NCBI GenBank assembly: GCA_020445605.1 | Contig: JAGRGH010000032.1 | Span: 164,693-228,692, forward strand | Direction of reading: 5' to 3' | Length of the DNA: 64,000 nucleotides | Origin: Chromatiales bacterium | GTDB lineage: Bacteria > Pseudomonadota > Gammaproteobacteria > JAGRGH01 | Part shown: positions 52,243 to 63,100 of the stretch, one piece after another | Layout of the letters: every line of letters starts with the position of its first letter | How positions within the stretch are numbered: the stretch's first letter is position 1 | Program-made: the position numbers and the translations under genes | Notes under the pieces: model-generated | Database searches by the model: none | Told to the model about the DNA's origin: nothing | The model's input: only the letters and a program-made list of their open reading frames with translations

Positions 52243-53697
52243 ATGGGCAAGCCGACAGGCTTCAAGGAATTCGCGCGCAAGGACCGCAACTACCGGCCGG
52301 TCGACGAGCGAATCCGGCACTACCATGAATTCGTCGTACCGCTCAGCGAACCCGAGGTCAGCGAGCAGGCCGCACGGTGCATGGATTGCGGCATCCCGTT
52401 CTGCCATCAGGGCTGTCCGGTCAACAACATCATTCCGGACTGGAACGACCTCGTCTATCGGCAGGACTGGCGCGGCGCGCTCGACGTGCTGCATTCGACG
52501 AACAACTTTCCGGAGTTCACCGGCCGCATCTGTCCGGCACCCTGCGAGGCGTCGTGCACGCTGAACATCGACGACCAGCCGGTCACGATCAAGACGATCG
52601 AATGTTCGATCATCGACAAGGCGTTTGACGAGGGCTGGGTCACACCGCGCATCGCCGAACACAAGACCGGCAAACGCGTTGCCGTCGTGGGTTCGGGGCC
52701 GGCGGGGCTGGCGTGTTCGCAACAGCTCGCGCGCGCCGGTCACGAAGTCGTGCTGTTCGAAAAGAACGACCGCATCGGCGGCCTGCTGCGTTACGGCATC
52801 CCTGACTTCAAGATGGAAAAACATCTGATCGACCGGCGCATGGAGCAGATGAGTGCCGAGGGTGTCGAGTTCCGGCCGAACACGAATGTGGGTGCGGACG
52901 TCAGTGCCGAAGATCTGCTGCGCGAGTTCGATGCGGTCGCACTGACCGGCGGCGCCGAGAAACCGCGCGACCTGCCCGTGCAGGGGCGCGAATTCGACGG
53001 CGTGCATTTTGCGATGGACTTCCTGCGCCAGCAGAACCGGCGCGTCGCCGGCGACGACGTCGATTCGGCAACCGCCATCCTGGCAGGCGGTCGTGACGTG
53101 CTCGTGATCGGTGGCGGCGACACCGGCTCCGACTGTATCGGCACCTCGATTCGCCAAGGCTGCGCAAGCGTCACCCAGCTCGAGATCATGCCGCGTCCCC
53201 CCGAGCGCGAGGACAAGGCCGTGACCTGGCCGGACTGGCCGCTGAAGATGCGCACCTCGAGTTCGCAGGAAGAAGGCGCTGAGCGCGACTGGAGCGTGCG
53301 CACCGTGCAACTGCTCGGCGACGATCAGGATCGCGTGCGGGCCCTGCAGGGCGTGCGGGTCGAATGGGTCAAGGGCGATGACGGTCGCTTCGAGATGCGC
53401 GACGTCGCCGGTTCGCAATTCGAACTCAAGGCCGATCTCGTGCTGCTCGCGATGGGCTTCGTGCATCCCGAACACGCCGGGCTTATCGAGAAGATCGGCG
53501 TGGACCTCGATCCGCGCGGCAACGTCAGCGCCGACACCGAGGGCGAAAAGGCCTACTACACCTCGGTCGAGGGCGTGTTCTCGGCCGGTGACATGCGCCG
53601 TGGCCAGTCGCTGGTGGTTTGGGCCATTCGCGAGGGACGCCAGTGCGCACGGGCCGTCGACGAATACCTGATGGGTTATTCCGAGCTTCCGCGCTGA
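52243..53697 (+). CDS. gltD: Glutamate synthase small subunit
   Basis: A 484-residue flavoprotein. The N-terminal Fe-S region has [17 protein letters not shown] and CPAPCEASC; the FAD site is [16 protein letters not shown], and the NADPH site is [13 protein letters not shown]. It passes electrons from NADPH to GltB. It begins 6 bases after the gltB stop and forms the gltBD operon. Confidence 0.97.
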   Translation: MGKPTGFKEFARKDRNYRPVDERIRHYHEFVVPLSEPEVSEQAARCMDCGIPFCHQGCPVNNIIPDWNDLVYRQDWRGALDVLHSTNNFPEFTGRICPAPCEASCTLNIDDQPVTIKTIECSIIDKAFDEGWVTPRIAEHKTGKRVAVVGSGPAGLACSQQLARAGHEVVLFEKNDRIGGLLRYGIPDFKMEKHLIDRRMEQMSAEGVEFRPNTNVGADVSAEDLLREFDAVALTGGAEKPRDLPVQGREFDGVHFAMDFLRQQNRRVAGDDVDSATAILAGGRDVLVIGGGDTGSDCIGTSIRQGCASVTQLEIMPRPPEREDKAVTWPDWPLKMRTSSSQEEGAERDWSVRTVQLLGDDQDRVRALQGVRVEWVKGDDGRFEMRDVAGSQFELKADLVLLAMGFVHPEHAGLIEKIGVDLDPRGNVSADTEGEKAYYTSVEGVFSAGDMRRGQSLVVWAIREGRQCARAVDEYLMGYSELPR

Positions 53698-54620
53698 GCG
53701 GAAAGCAGCGTAGAGTTGCCCGCTGCCAACTGCGCGCGGCGGGCGCATTCCTCGCACTGGTCATTGCCTCGGGATCGGCCGCCGCAGAGTGTGGCGCCGG
53801 TTATGAGTGCGCGCGCTTTGAGATTTCCGCCGACGGCGAGTGGTTCGGCGTCGAACTGCGCGCGAACCTCGCCAATACCCGGCCGTCTGCGACGCTGGTC
53901 TGGATCAGCGGACACTCCGGTCGCGACCGGTTCTCTGCCTACCAGGCTGAACTGCCGGCGCTGCTCGAACGCCTCGCCGCGCGCGGCGTGCGATCGATCG
54001 AACTCACCTTCACGAATGCGCCTGCGGCCGACGGCTGGGGCGGCTACTGGCCGCACAACCGTCGCGGCCATCGCGCGCTAGCGAAGGTTCTGTCCGCCGC
54101 GCTGGATGCGCCCGCGGTCAAACCATGGATCGAGGGTCGTCGTGTACTGGTTGCCACCAGCAATGCCGCCACGGCGGCTGCCTACGGTCTGGCATCTGAA
54201 GACTGGGAACGTCGTTTCGACGCAATGGCCCTGATCGCCGGACCGTTTGGCATCGATCTGGGCGCGGCCTGCCGCTACCCACCATGGAACGGGGCACGAC
54301 TGACCACGTGGATGGATCAGTGGCAGGGCTGGCGAGGAACCGAGTCCTGCGCCGGAGGTTCCCCGCCCGCAACCGCGCCGACACGATCACTGTTCACACC
54401 CGATGCTGATCGGCGCTATCCACAACTGCGCATCGCCGTAGTGCTGGGCTCGCACGACGAACTCGACCCATGGCTTGGAACGGATGCTCGCGTGTGGCTG
54501 GCCGGCGTCGAAGCCCGCACGCGTAGGCTGCGCGTGGTGGACGCACCCCATGTCGTGGCCTCGACCGCGGAAGGTCGCAGAGCGATCGAGGCCGCGATTA
54601 GCGAACTCGTGGGTCGCTAG
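53643..54620 (+). CDS. Secreted alpha/beta hydrolase-like protein
   Basis: A protein of up to 325 residues with a signal-like segment ([21 protein letters not shown]). The mature part looks like an alpha/beta hydrolase: [13 protein letters not shown], a nucleophile elbow-like [13 protein letters not shown] (Ser in the A-T-S-N-A pattern), [11 protein letters not shown] with a candidate Asp and VVDAPHVV with a candidate His. The substrate is unknown. The start is uncertain: GTG at 53643 lies inside gltD, and no ATG, GTG or TTG in frame lies closer to the signal peptide. The end overlaps the convergent DUF805 gene by 23 bases. Confidence 0.72.
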   Translation: MRTGRRRIPDGLFRASALSGKQRRVARCQLRAAGAFLALVIASGSAAAECGAGYECARFEISADGEWFGVELRANLANTRPSATLVWISGHSGRDRFSAYQAELPALLERLAARGVRSIELTFTNAPAADGWGGYWPHNRRGHRALAKVLSAALDAPAVKPWIEGRRVLVATSNAATAAAYGLASEDWERRFDAMALIAGPFGIDLGAACRYPPWNGARLTTWMDQWQGWRGTESCAGGSPPATAPTRSLFTPDADRRYPQLRIAVVLGSHDELDPWLGTDARVWLAGVEARTRRLRVVDAPHVVASTAEGRRAIEAAISELVGR

Positions 54621-55176
54621 CTGACTGGCCGAACACGGAAGGAACCTTTTGAGGTGAGCGGCTGCCGCTGACGGCAGTCCGCTTGAGCGAGGGGTTAGCG
54701 CATCCGAGCCAGGAACTGGCGTTGTTTAACTTTTTGTTAGGGTTCGCCGCACTCATTCCCCGCACCATCACTTTTTGAAAAAACAACGTGGCAGTAACGA
54801 TAAGACTTGTAACGCCCACAAGAAGTGCCAGCCAGAATAAGTGTCCACTAATCCCTGCGCCAGTATACTTACTTAGAATCAAAATGAACTTCAAATCAAA
54901 GAAAGGCGGCAGCCACAAAAAAGAAACCCACCACCCGGAGATCCCAATATCCCTCGCTCGCTGTACAGAAAATGGTGTAATTGCACCGAGGATTAACAGC
55001 CCCCAGAGGAAAGTGATTTCTAGATAGCACGGTGAGACATAGTCCTCCCTGAGAAGAAGATGCTGAACTAGATAGCCCCCGCTAACCCCTAGCAATCCAA
55101 TCCCAAGAACTGCGAGAAAATAGGGGCGGCGTTTTAATCGACCTCCGGGGCTTAATAATCGCCATCCTTGCCTCAT
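54598..55176 (-). CDS. DUF805 membrane protein with attC-derived C-terminus
   Basis: A 192-residue protein. The first 140 residues are a DUF805 domain: LSPGGRLKRRPYF at the start, about four membrane helices and the signature RARDIGISGWWV. The last 50 residues (NPNKKLNN onward, with NPSLKRTA) have no helix and look like translation of attC-like DNA. Composition is distinctly AT-richer than the neighbours, suggesting transfer. DUF805 function is unknown. The 3' end runs into the convergent hydrolase gene. Confidence 0.78.
   Translation of the reverse strand: MRQGWRLLSPGGRLKRRPYFLAVLGIGLLGVSGGYLVQHLLLREDYVSPCYLEITFLWGLLILGAITPFSVQRARDIGISGWWVSFLWLPPFFDLKFILILSKYTGAGISGHLFWLALLVGVTSLIVTATLFFQKVMVRGMSAANPNKKLNNASSWLGCANPSLKRTAVSGSRSPQKVPSVFGQSASDPRVR
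54648..54745. repeat. Degenerate attC-like recombination site
   Basis: On the plus strand GAGGTGAGCGGCTGCCGCTGA continues as a fold-back with CTGCCG-CTGA-CGGCAG inner stem and GAGCGG/CCGCTT outer stem, ending GAGGGGTTAGC. A second segment follows, ending TTTTTGTTAGGG. The layout (imperfect palindrome bounded by GTTAG-type core) resembles integron attC sites, but the outer cores are not canonical. No integrase is present. Confidence 0.4.
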
Positions 55177-55691
55177 TGATATTCATCCCTAACGAGCCTG
55201 TCGAAAAACCGTGTTTGACGACGAGGCGTGATTCGTTCCAGCGGATACGATGGGCCGATTGGCCGACTGTCGCCGTTTGCAGAGTGGTACGACTTATGTT
55301 GACCAATGCACGTTTCTGACCCCGCCTTCTCCGTCCATTGCCATCCGTATCGATGGATCTTCAAGATGTTGCGCAGCATCCACTTCCACTGCCCATCGAC
55401 CTTGCGTTTGGTGCTAAGACTGAACTGCCGTACGTAAAAGCGTAACAGGGGGCGGCGACAAATGAGAAGTATTTGCACCACCTATCGACTCGTTTAAGCG
55501 GTCTACCCCTGCAAATATATCCCAGCTTCGTTCCCAGTATCGATTCGAATTTTTCTTTGTAACGACGGTCGCCTGTAGGAATTGAACCGCACCCGCCCGT
55601 CGTGCGGGAAATACGTCGGGATACGGGCGTGACCTGAGGAGGGGCAGAAGTTTGGGCCCTGTCTACGCCTTGGGCCGGCTGCGGCCTCGCA
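55177..55691. other. AT-rich gap without a clear gene
   Basis: About 515 bases between the DUF805 and DUF808 genes. The composition stays AT-rich up to about 55,600. An open minus-strand frame at 55173-55481 encodes a basic peptide with RKVDGQWKWMLRNILK, which resembles nothing I can name and has no good start signal. It could be a decayed mobile-element or cassette gene. A small stem CCCG/CGGG is near 55,600. No promoter could be assigned with confidence. Confidence 0.45.
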
Positions 55692-56621
55692 TTAGCGCCC
55701 GCGTAGTTTTGCCGTGGCCTGAGTCAGACCGTAAATCACCGCACCCGCAAGCACTCCCGTCAGGGCCTGTGCGCCAATGTTCAGTGTGCCCGCCAGTACA
55801 CCGCTGGCCGGAACGAGTGCGTGCACCAGCAGTTCGATTCCGTGGTGCAGCGGGCCGATGCCGTGCACGAGAATGCCACCGCCCACGAGGAACATCGCCA
55901 TCGTTCCGGCCACCGACAGAAACCGCATGAGATACGGGGCGGCGCTCAACAGCGAGCGGCCCACCCACTGGCGCCAGCGACCGGCACCGGGCGCCTCGCC
56001 GCTGCGCAGCAGATACAGCGCAAAGTCGTCGAGCTTTACGATCGCCGCAACCAGCCCGTAGACCCCGGCGGTGATCACCAGCGCAACCGTGACCAGTGCG
56101 CCGATGCGTACGCCGAGGCTGGCGTCGGCCACTACGCCCAGCGTGATGACGATGATCTCCGCGGACAGCACGAAATCCGTGCGGATCGCGCCGCGGATGC
56201 GTTTTCGTTCGCACTCGACGAGGTCGACCGCTGGATCGGCCACCGCCTTGATCAGCGTCTTGCGATGCTCGACGGCCTCGGGATCACGCACGAATGCGTG
56301 CGTGATCTTCTCGAAGCCTTCGTAGCAGAGATAGCCGCCGCCCAGCACCAGCAACGGCGTGATGAGCCAGGGCACTACGGCGCTGATCAGCAGCGCCGCC
56401 GGCACCAGGATGAACTTGTTCTTCAGCGAACCCTTCGCAACCGCCCAGACCACGGGCAGTTCGCGTTCGGCGCGCACGCCGCTGACCTGTTCGGCATTGA
56501 CCGCGAGATCATCGCCGAGCACGCCGGCGGTCTTCTTTGCGGCAAGCTTGGCCATTACGCCGATATCGTCGAGTAGCGTCGCGATATCGTCGAGCAGTGC
56601 GAGCAGACTGGCGCCGGCCAC
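55692..56621 (-). CDS. DUF808 (YedI-like) membrane protein
   Basis: A 309-residue protein that opens with ASLLALLDDIATLLDDIGVMAKLAAKKTAGVLGDD, the characteristic DUF808 start, and has about seven membrane segments. PWLITPLLVLGGGYLCYEGFEK and KIRGAIRTDFVLSAEIIVI-like stretches (here RIRGAIRTDFVLSAEIIVI) are conserved in the family. Its function is unknown. Its GC content is back at the level of the core genes. Confidence 0.92.
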   Translation of the reverse strand: MAGASLLALLDDIATLLDDIGVMAKLAAKKTAGVLGDDLAVNAEQVSGVRAERELPVVWAVAKGSLKNKFILVPAALLISAVVPWLITPLLVLGGGYLCYEGFEKITHAFVRDPEAVEHRKTLIKAVADPAVDLVECERKRIRGAIRTDFVLSAEIIVITLGVVADASLGVRIGALVTVALVITAGVYGLVAAIVKLDDFALYLLRSGEAPGAGRWRQWVGRSLLSAAPYLMRFLSVAGTMAMFLVGGGILVHGIGPLHHGIELLVHALVPASGVLAGTLNIGAQALTGVLAGAVIYGLTQATAKLRGR

Positions 56622-57141
56622 TGTTAATCCTCAACGAGGCATGCCGAGTTTGGGCGTGATCCGTTCGCCCCGTTCAACGGCCGAACCCGATTCATTTGGA
56701 CCGCGCTGCCGCCGCAATCCTTGCAGCATGCTCGGTGCAAAAAATTCATATACGCCTTTGGCGGAACTCTACGATACGGAAATCGCTTACACAACATTCA
56801 GACTAACCGGCTGGATTTCTCTATCCGACAACTTTGCCGTGATTTGCTTGTTGACGAATCGTTGCGGCACGTAATATAAACAGCGCCGCCGGCGTTCCAA
56901 TTGCGAGCGCAAGCCGCTTGCTTTCGTTGCGCGAGCATCAGACTGCGAGGGCGCTATATCAGACCGCGATCACGAGAAGTGTTGACGCGGACGGCCAAGG
57001 CCGAGGTTTGTCCCGGCGGCTGGAAATGGCGGACACGGGGCATCTGAACTCTTCTGATTTTTTGGTCGGTCGTCGGAATAATATCAGCCAAACGACCAGA
57101 TAGTCAGAGTGTGGAAAGGACATCGGTAAAGGGAGGGAGCC
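56622..57141. other. Intergenic region upstream of the PKD-NHL-RHS gene
   Basis: About 520 bases of mixed composition. AATAAT at 57077-57082 resembles a -10 box, but only a weak CTGATT lies at the -35 position, so the promoter is tentative. AAAGGGAGGGAG just before 57142 is a strong ribosome binding site. A short palindrome GGCCAAGGCC is near 57,000. Nothing else is recognised. Confidence 0.4.
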
Positions 57142-60100
57142 ATGAAGGCGCGATACTTGGGGATATCTGTCACGGCAGTGCTTGCCGTGGTGCTTTTGAC
57201 CTTTTCGGTTAGACCGCTTTCTGGCCACATTTTGCCTTTGGATGCCATTGAAGGGGGTGTCGAGGCCTTGGAAGTCGCTACCCTTGCGGCCATCGCGTCT
57301 GGAAACCTCCGAAAGCAGCTAACAAAGAAACTGAATGCCGCTGAAGACCGTATCGGCGAGGCGGGCAATCACCTTGATCGTGGAAAGATCAAGACGGCGC
57401 GGAAAGATCTGAAAAAAGCGGGGAGAGAACTGCGCAAGTATCGCAAGAAGCTACGTAAGAACCTACAAAAGGAACGGTTGCCACCCAGCGTATCTCAGCC
57501 GTTGATTGCCGACGCAACCGTGTTGATCGGCGCGATCAAGGCCTATCTTCGGGGAGTGCTGGGCGACAACGAACCGCCGGTTGCCGATGCCGGTCCCGAT
57601 CAGGCAGTTGCCTTGGGGGCGTTGGTAAACCTGGACGGAACCGGCTCCACCGACCCGGATGGCGATGCATTGACCTACCGATGGCAGGTCGCTGACCCGG
57701 ATGGGGCTGGTATTTCGCTCTTAGAGCCGACTTCCCTTGCACCCTCATTTCCAGTCGAAAAACCTGGCACATATATCGTCGAGTTAACTGTCTCGGATGG
57801 CCAAGAGACCAGCGCGCCGGACCGCGCGCTGATCTCTACGTCCAACACGGCACCGGTAGCCCATGCGGGCCAGAACCAAAGCGCCCCAGTCGGCGCGGCC
57901 ATCACCCTTGATGGCAGCGCTTCGAGCGACACCGATGGTGATGCATTAAATTTTTTCTGGACGTTGCCGCTTAGCCCCGGCGGTAGTTTCGCGGTGCTTG
58001 ACGATCCGGCGCGTGTGAATCCCCAATTTACGCTCGATGTCGCAGGCGACTACCAGGCCCAGCTAATCGTCAACGACGGTACGACCGAAAGTACGCCTGA
58101 CATCGTTGATATTTCAACGGAAAATAGCGCCCCACTCGCGGACGCTGGGCCCGATCAGGCGATTCTCGTTGGCGAAACGGTCACGCTCGACGGTAGTGGT
58201 TCGTCGGATGTTGACGGCGACCCGCTCTACTTCGAGTGGTCGCTCATTGGCGCACCCAGAGGCAGCAGGGCTACCGTGAGTGATGCGATGGCAGTCCGAC
58301 CCCGTATAACGGCGGATCTGCCCGGTGTGTATGTCGTTCAGCTGATCGTCGATGATGACGACCTGCCCAGCGCGCCTGCTACGGTTGTGCTCAGCACGCA
58401 AAATCGACCCCCAGTCGCCGATGCCGGACCTGATCAACTAGTTCCGCTCGGCGTCTCGGTGACCATGAACGGAACCGCTTCATCCGATCCGGATGGCGAT
58501 GCGCTCGGGCATTTCTGGTCTCTGTTGTCAGTTCCCTCCGGTAGCACCACTCTCTTGTTGGACTCGGACACCGCCATGCCCGCGTTTGTAGCCGACCGCC
58601 CGGGAAACTACGCCGCGCAGCTGATTGTGGCCGATGGGCAATTCCAAAGCGCCCCGGATGTCGTAGTCATCACCACGGAGAACACCCGGCCCGTGGCCGA
58701 CGCCGGCCCGGACCAAACGGCTTTTGTTGGGCAGGAGGTGTTTCTCGACGGTTCCGGTTCCGGTGACGCGGACGGAGATCCGTTGACGTTCTCGTGGTCC
58801 CTGATTACTGCGCCAGAGGGGAGCCTGGTGGTGCTCGACGACCCGATCGCGGTTGCACCCAGCGTCACGGTGGATCGCAAAGGCGATTTCGTAGGCCAGT
58901 TGATCGTCAACGATGGCGAGCTTAGCAGCGTGCCAGACAGCGCTGTGGTCAGCGTACTGAATCGGGCCCCGTCCGTTCTGATCGAACCGATAGTAAGAAC
59001 GTGGTTCGTTGGCGATGCCATTTGGGTGACCGCGAGCGCTGTTGATCTCGATGATGACCCACTTGCTCTGAGTTGGCAGCTACCCATAGTTCCGGCGGGA
59101 AGTAGTGCAACAATCACCGCGACCGGGCCGTCCGAAAGCGTTTTTACTGCGGATGTGCCCGGAAACTACTCCGTGCAGGTCACCGCGTATGACGGTGATG
59201 CTCTGGCCCGTGATTCCATTGCCATAAACGTGCGTCCGCCGAATACGACACCCGTGGCAAACGCCGGATCTGATCTGGTTGTACCGATTGGCGGCGGAGT
59301 GGGTCTTGACGGGAGCGGATCCTTCGATGCCGATGGCGATGGGTTGAGTTACGACTGGAAGCTTGTCTCTACACCATCCGGCAGCTCTTCTTTATTGGTT
59401 GATCCGGAATCGCCGACCCCGGGTCTAACGGCCGACAAAGCCGGTACCTACATCGTCGAGCTTGTGGTCCACGACGGGTTCGCTGCATCCGCACCAGACC
59501 AGCTTGTGATTACGACCGCCAATACAGCGCCGGTCGCTGCGCTCGTACCGAGCGCTCTCGACGTTGTTACGACGACGACGGTGTCGTTTGATGGTTCGGG
59601 ATCGATCGATGCCGATGGCGACGATCTGGCTTATTCCTGGGATCTCGTCAGCGCACCCACCGAGAGCGTGGAAACACTTGTCGGCGGGACCGGCGTATCC
59701 AACGCGCTGACGCCGTTGATCGCCGGGGACTATTTGATACAGCTTTCGGTGAGCGACGGCGAACTGGTTTCGACTGCCGAGGTGCATATCCACGTCAGCG
59801 ATCCGGCCCTACCGCCAGATCCATCCACTGTCGCAACCGCGGCCGATCACACCCGACAAACCAATCTATATCTGGATTCCGCATTTCTGTACAACGGCAC
59901 CAACCCGATTCAGACTGGGATGGAACCGGCGTCCATCGACGCTGAGCGGGTCTCCGTGCTGCACGGCAGAGTGACCCGCCGCGATGGGTCGCCGTTACCG
60001 GCCGTTCGGGTCTCGGTGCACAACCATCCTGAATATGGCCAGACCCTCTCTCGGGCGGACGGCGCCTACGATCTCGTCATCAACGGCGGAGCGGTGCCCA

Positions 60101-63100
60101 TCCTGAGTTTTAAAAAACCCGGATATCTCGCGGCACAAAGACTGGTCAAAACCCGCTGGGAGCAACACGCTTACGTCGATGACGTTGCGCTGGTTTCGCT
60201 CGACCCTAACGCAACAGTCGCGGAAATCGGTGCTTCGACCTACCAAACCGCGCGTGGATCGGTCGAAAGCGACTCCGACGGAACCAGACAGGCAACGCTT
60301 TTGCTGCCACCGGGCACGATGGCCACAATGAGGTTGTCAGATGGACAAACCGTGCCCATGGAGTCGCTGACGATTCGAGCGACGGAGTTCACCGTCGGCC
60401 CCAATGGGCCTTCCGCGATGCCGGGGCCTTTGCCGACCTTTAGTGGCTACACCTACGCGGTCGAGCTTTCGGTAGACGAGGCCGTGGCGGCCGGTGCCAC
60501 CCGGGTGGACTTCAATCAACCGCTGCCGTTCTATGTTGAGAATTTCCTCGGCTTCCCGGTCGGTGAGATTGTGCCGCTGGGATGGTACGACCGCGAGAAG
60601 GCCGCATGGATTGCGGCGGACAACGGGCGCGTGATCGCCGTGCTTGGAACTGACCCGGATGGGCGGGCAACGCTCGATATAGAAGGTTTTGGTATCGCAG
60701 CCACTACTGACGGACTCGCAGTTCTTGGAATCACCGACGCAGAGCGCGAACAGATCGCGAGTCTCTATGCACCCGGCAAAACCCTCTGGCGTGTGGAGCT
60801 CGACCATTTCACGCCTTGGGACTGCAACTGGCCGTATGGGCCACCGCCGGATGCAATTTACCCGGATCAGCCACAGCCGGGTACGGAGAAGCCGCTGAAT
60901 GATCCCAGCTGTGAGCGTGGTTCCGTCATCGAATGTGAAAATCAGGCGCTGCGTGAGGTGATTCCAATCGCTGGCACGGGCATCAACCTCAACTACCACT
61001 CGCGACGTCAACACACCGATGGCCCCACAAACGTCGTGATTCCGCTAACTGGAAGCGCGTATCCGCCAAGCCTCGCAAAAGTCGAGTTGCGTATCCTGAT
61101 CGGCGGCCGTCAATACCGATACGAGTTTGAACCGGCACCTGACCTGAGTTATACATTCGCCTGGGACGGCAGGGACGTATTGGGTCGGGACATGTATGGC
61201 TATGCCCTCGCGCAAATCGAAGTGCGCTATCAGTACGCGGTTGTCCTCTATTCGTCGTCGGGTGCCGCAGGTAGAGCCTTTGGGAAACCCTCCGCCGGTG
61301 GCACGGTGTTCGATGTGATCGGCACACGCGGAGAATCTACCGTTAACCTCGTAGCAAAGTACGATTTTCCAGTCGTCAACCAGTATCCTGTGGGACCAGT
61401 CGCGGACTGGACGTTGGACCCTCACCATGCATTGGTGCGCGGACAAAGCCAGCGTTTGCTGCTGGGTGATGGTACGACGGCATCGGCCCATGGACTGGGG
61501 GGCGCTCTAAACGAGCTACCGCATAATGGCGACGGCCAATTGGGGGGCGGGCAGATTGCCTTTGACTCTGCGGGTCGCCTATATACTGAGAACAATTCAA
61601 TTGTTGCTTCTCCGGACGGTACACACACCGATCTCGCGCTCAAATCTGCGTTAGGGGCCCAGTTTGGTGTGGGCCGTCTCTCCGGGCTGGCGATTGGGCC
61701 CGACGATACACTGTACGTTGGGGGGCACTATGAATGGGCGCGGCCGAACGGTGGCGTTTTTCGGGTCTCTGTTACCGGTGAAATTACACGACTGAGCTCG
61801 AAAAACGTCTTTAACGGCGGGCTTGATGTAGATGACGATGGCACGGTGTATTTCATTACCGAGAACAATGTCTATTCAATCACGCCCGATGGAACCCAGA
61901 CGCTAATTGCCGGCGGCGGAAGCGATTTAGGTGATGGTGTTCTGGCGACGGCTGCGAACATTTTCTGGCCCTACGATATGGTGGTTGGTCCTGAAGGGGC
62001 GATCTATCTAATTACGGATCAGGGCACGCGGATTCGCCGTATTGATCGTTCTGGGCGTATCGTAACAGTTGCAGGCCAACGCGGATCACCGGGGACAGGG
62101 GCGGAGGGCGATGGTGGCCTGGCAACCATCGCTTCCATCTTTGCCTACTTCTTGGTGGTCGATCGGTCCGATGGGACCATCTACTTTCACGGTAAAAAAT
62201 CAATCCGCCGGATAACCCCAGATGGCGTGATAGACACGATTGTGGGCAATCCCTTGCTACCCACGGCAGCTCAGCCATTGGATGGTTCCCCTGCCCGCGC
62301 AATCGGACTCACCGTCAGTTACGCGGGTGGGCTTGCTCTTGATCCATCCGGACAACTAGTTTCCACCCTAAACAGCGGTACAGGATATCCCACTAGAGCA
62401 TGCACCGTAGCATCGCCACTAAAAGGCGCGGGTGCGGGCGAGGACATCATTGCGAGCACGGACGCAAGCGAGCTGTACGTCTTTGAGAGCAGCGGGCGGC
62501 ACCTGCGCACCGTACATGCCAGCACGGGCGCCGAGCGAATCGCATTCGCCTATGATCCAGCCGGAGAGCTGGTTTCCATTCGCGATGCGGAAAACAACAC
62601 CGTTATCATCGAACGAGACCCCAATGGGTCACCGATCGCGATTGTCGCGCCCGACGGACAACGAACGGGATTGGAGACCAACGGTGAAGGACGCCTCGTA
62701 CGGGTCACCAATCCAGAGGGCGAATCCTGGAACATGGCGTACTCAACCGAAGGCTTGCTCACACGGTTCGAGAAGCCGCGGGGATTTGCCTCGACGTTCC
62801 AGTACGACGATTCAGGGCGCCTGCTGCGGGATGAGAATGCTGCGGGCGGATTCTGGAATCTGGATCGCACCGGAACCGAGAACGACTTCACCGTGGCCAT
62901 GAGCTCGGCGCTCGGGCGTACGACCGCGCACCACATCTCACGCGACGACATTGACCGAGTTACTCGTACCACCACGCATCCAGACGGCACCCATACGCAA
63001 AGTTTCCAGGATGGTCGCCTGTATCGTGAAACCATAACTCCTGATGGTACGCGCATTGAGGCATCCAGCTGGCCTGATCCACGCTTTGGCTTGCAATCGC

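Noticed and set aside
55173..55481. 102-codon minus-strand frame in the AT-rich gap
   Set aside because: No recognisable domain, no ribosome site and overlap with the DUF805 start; noted only as a possible decayed gene.
57568..59800. CRISPR-like or satellite regularity
   Set aside because: The 276-282 base period is in coding frame and encodes PKD domains; nucleotide identity is low.
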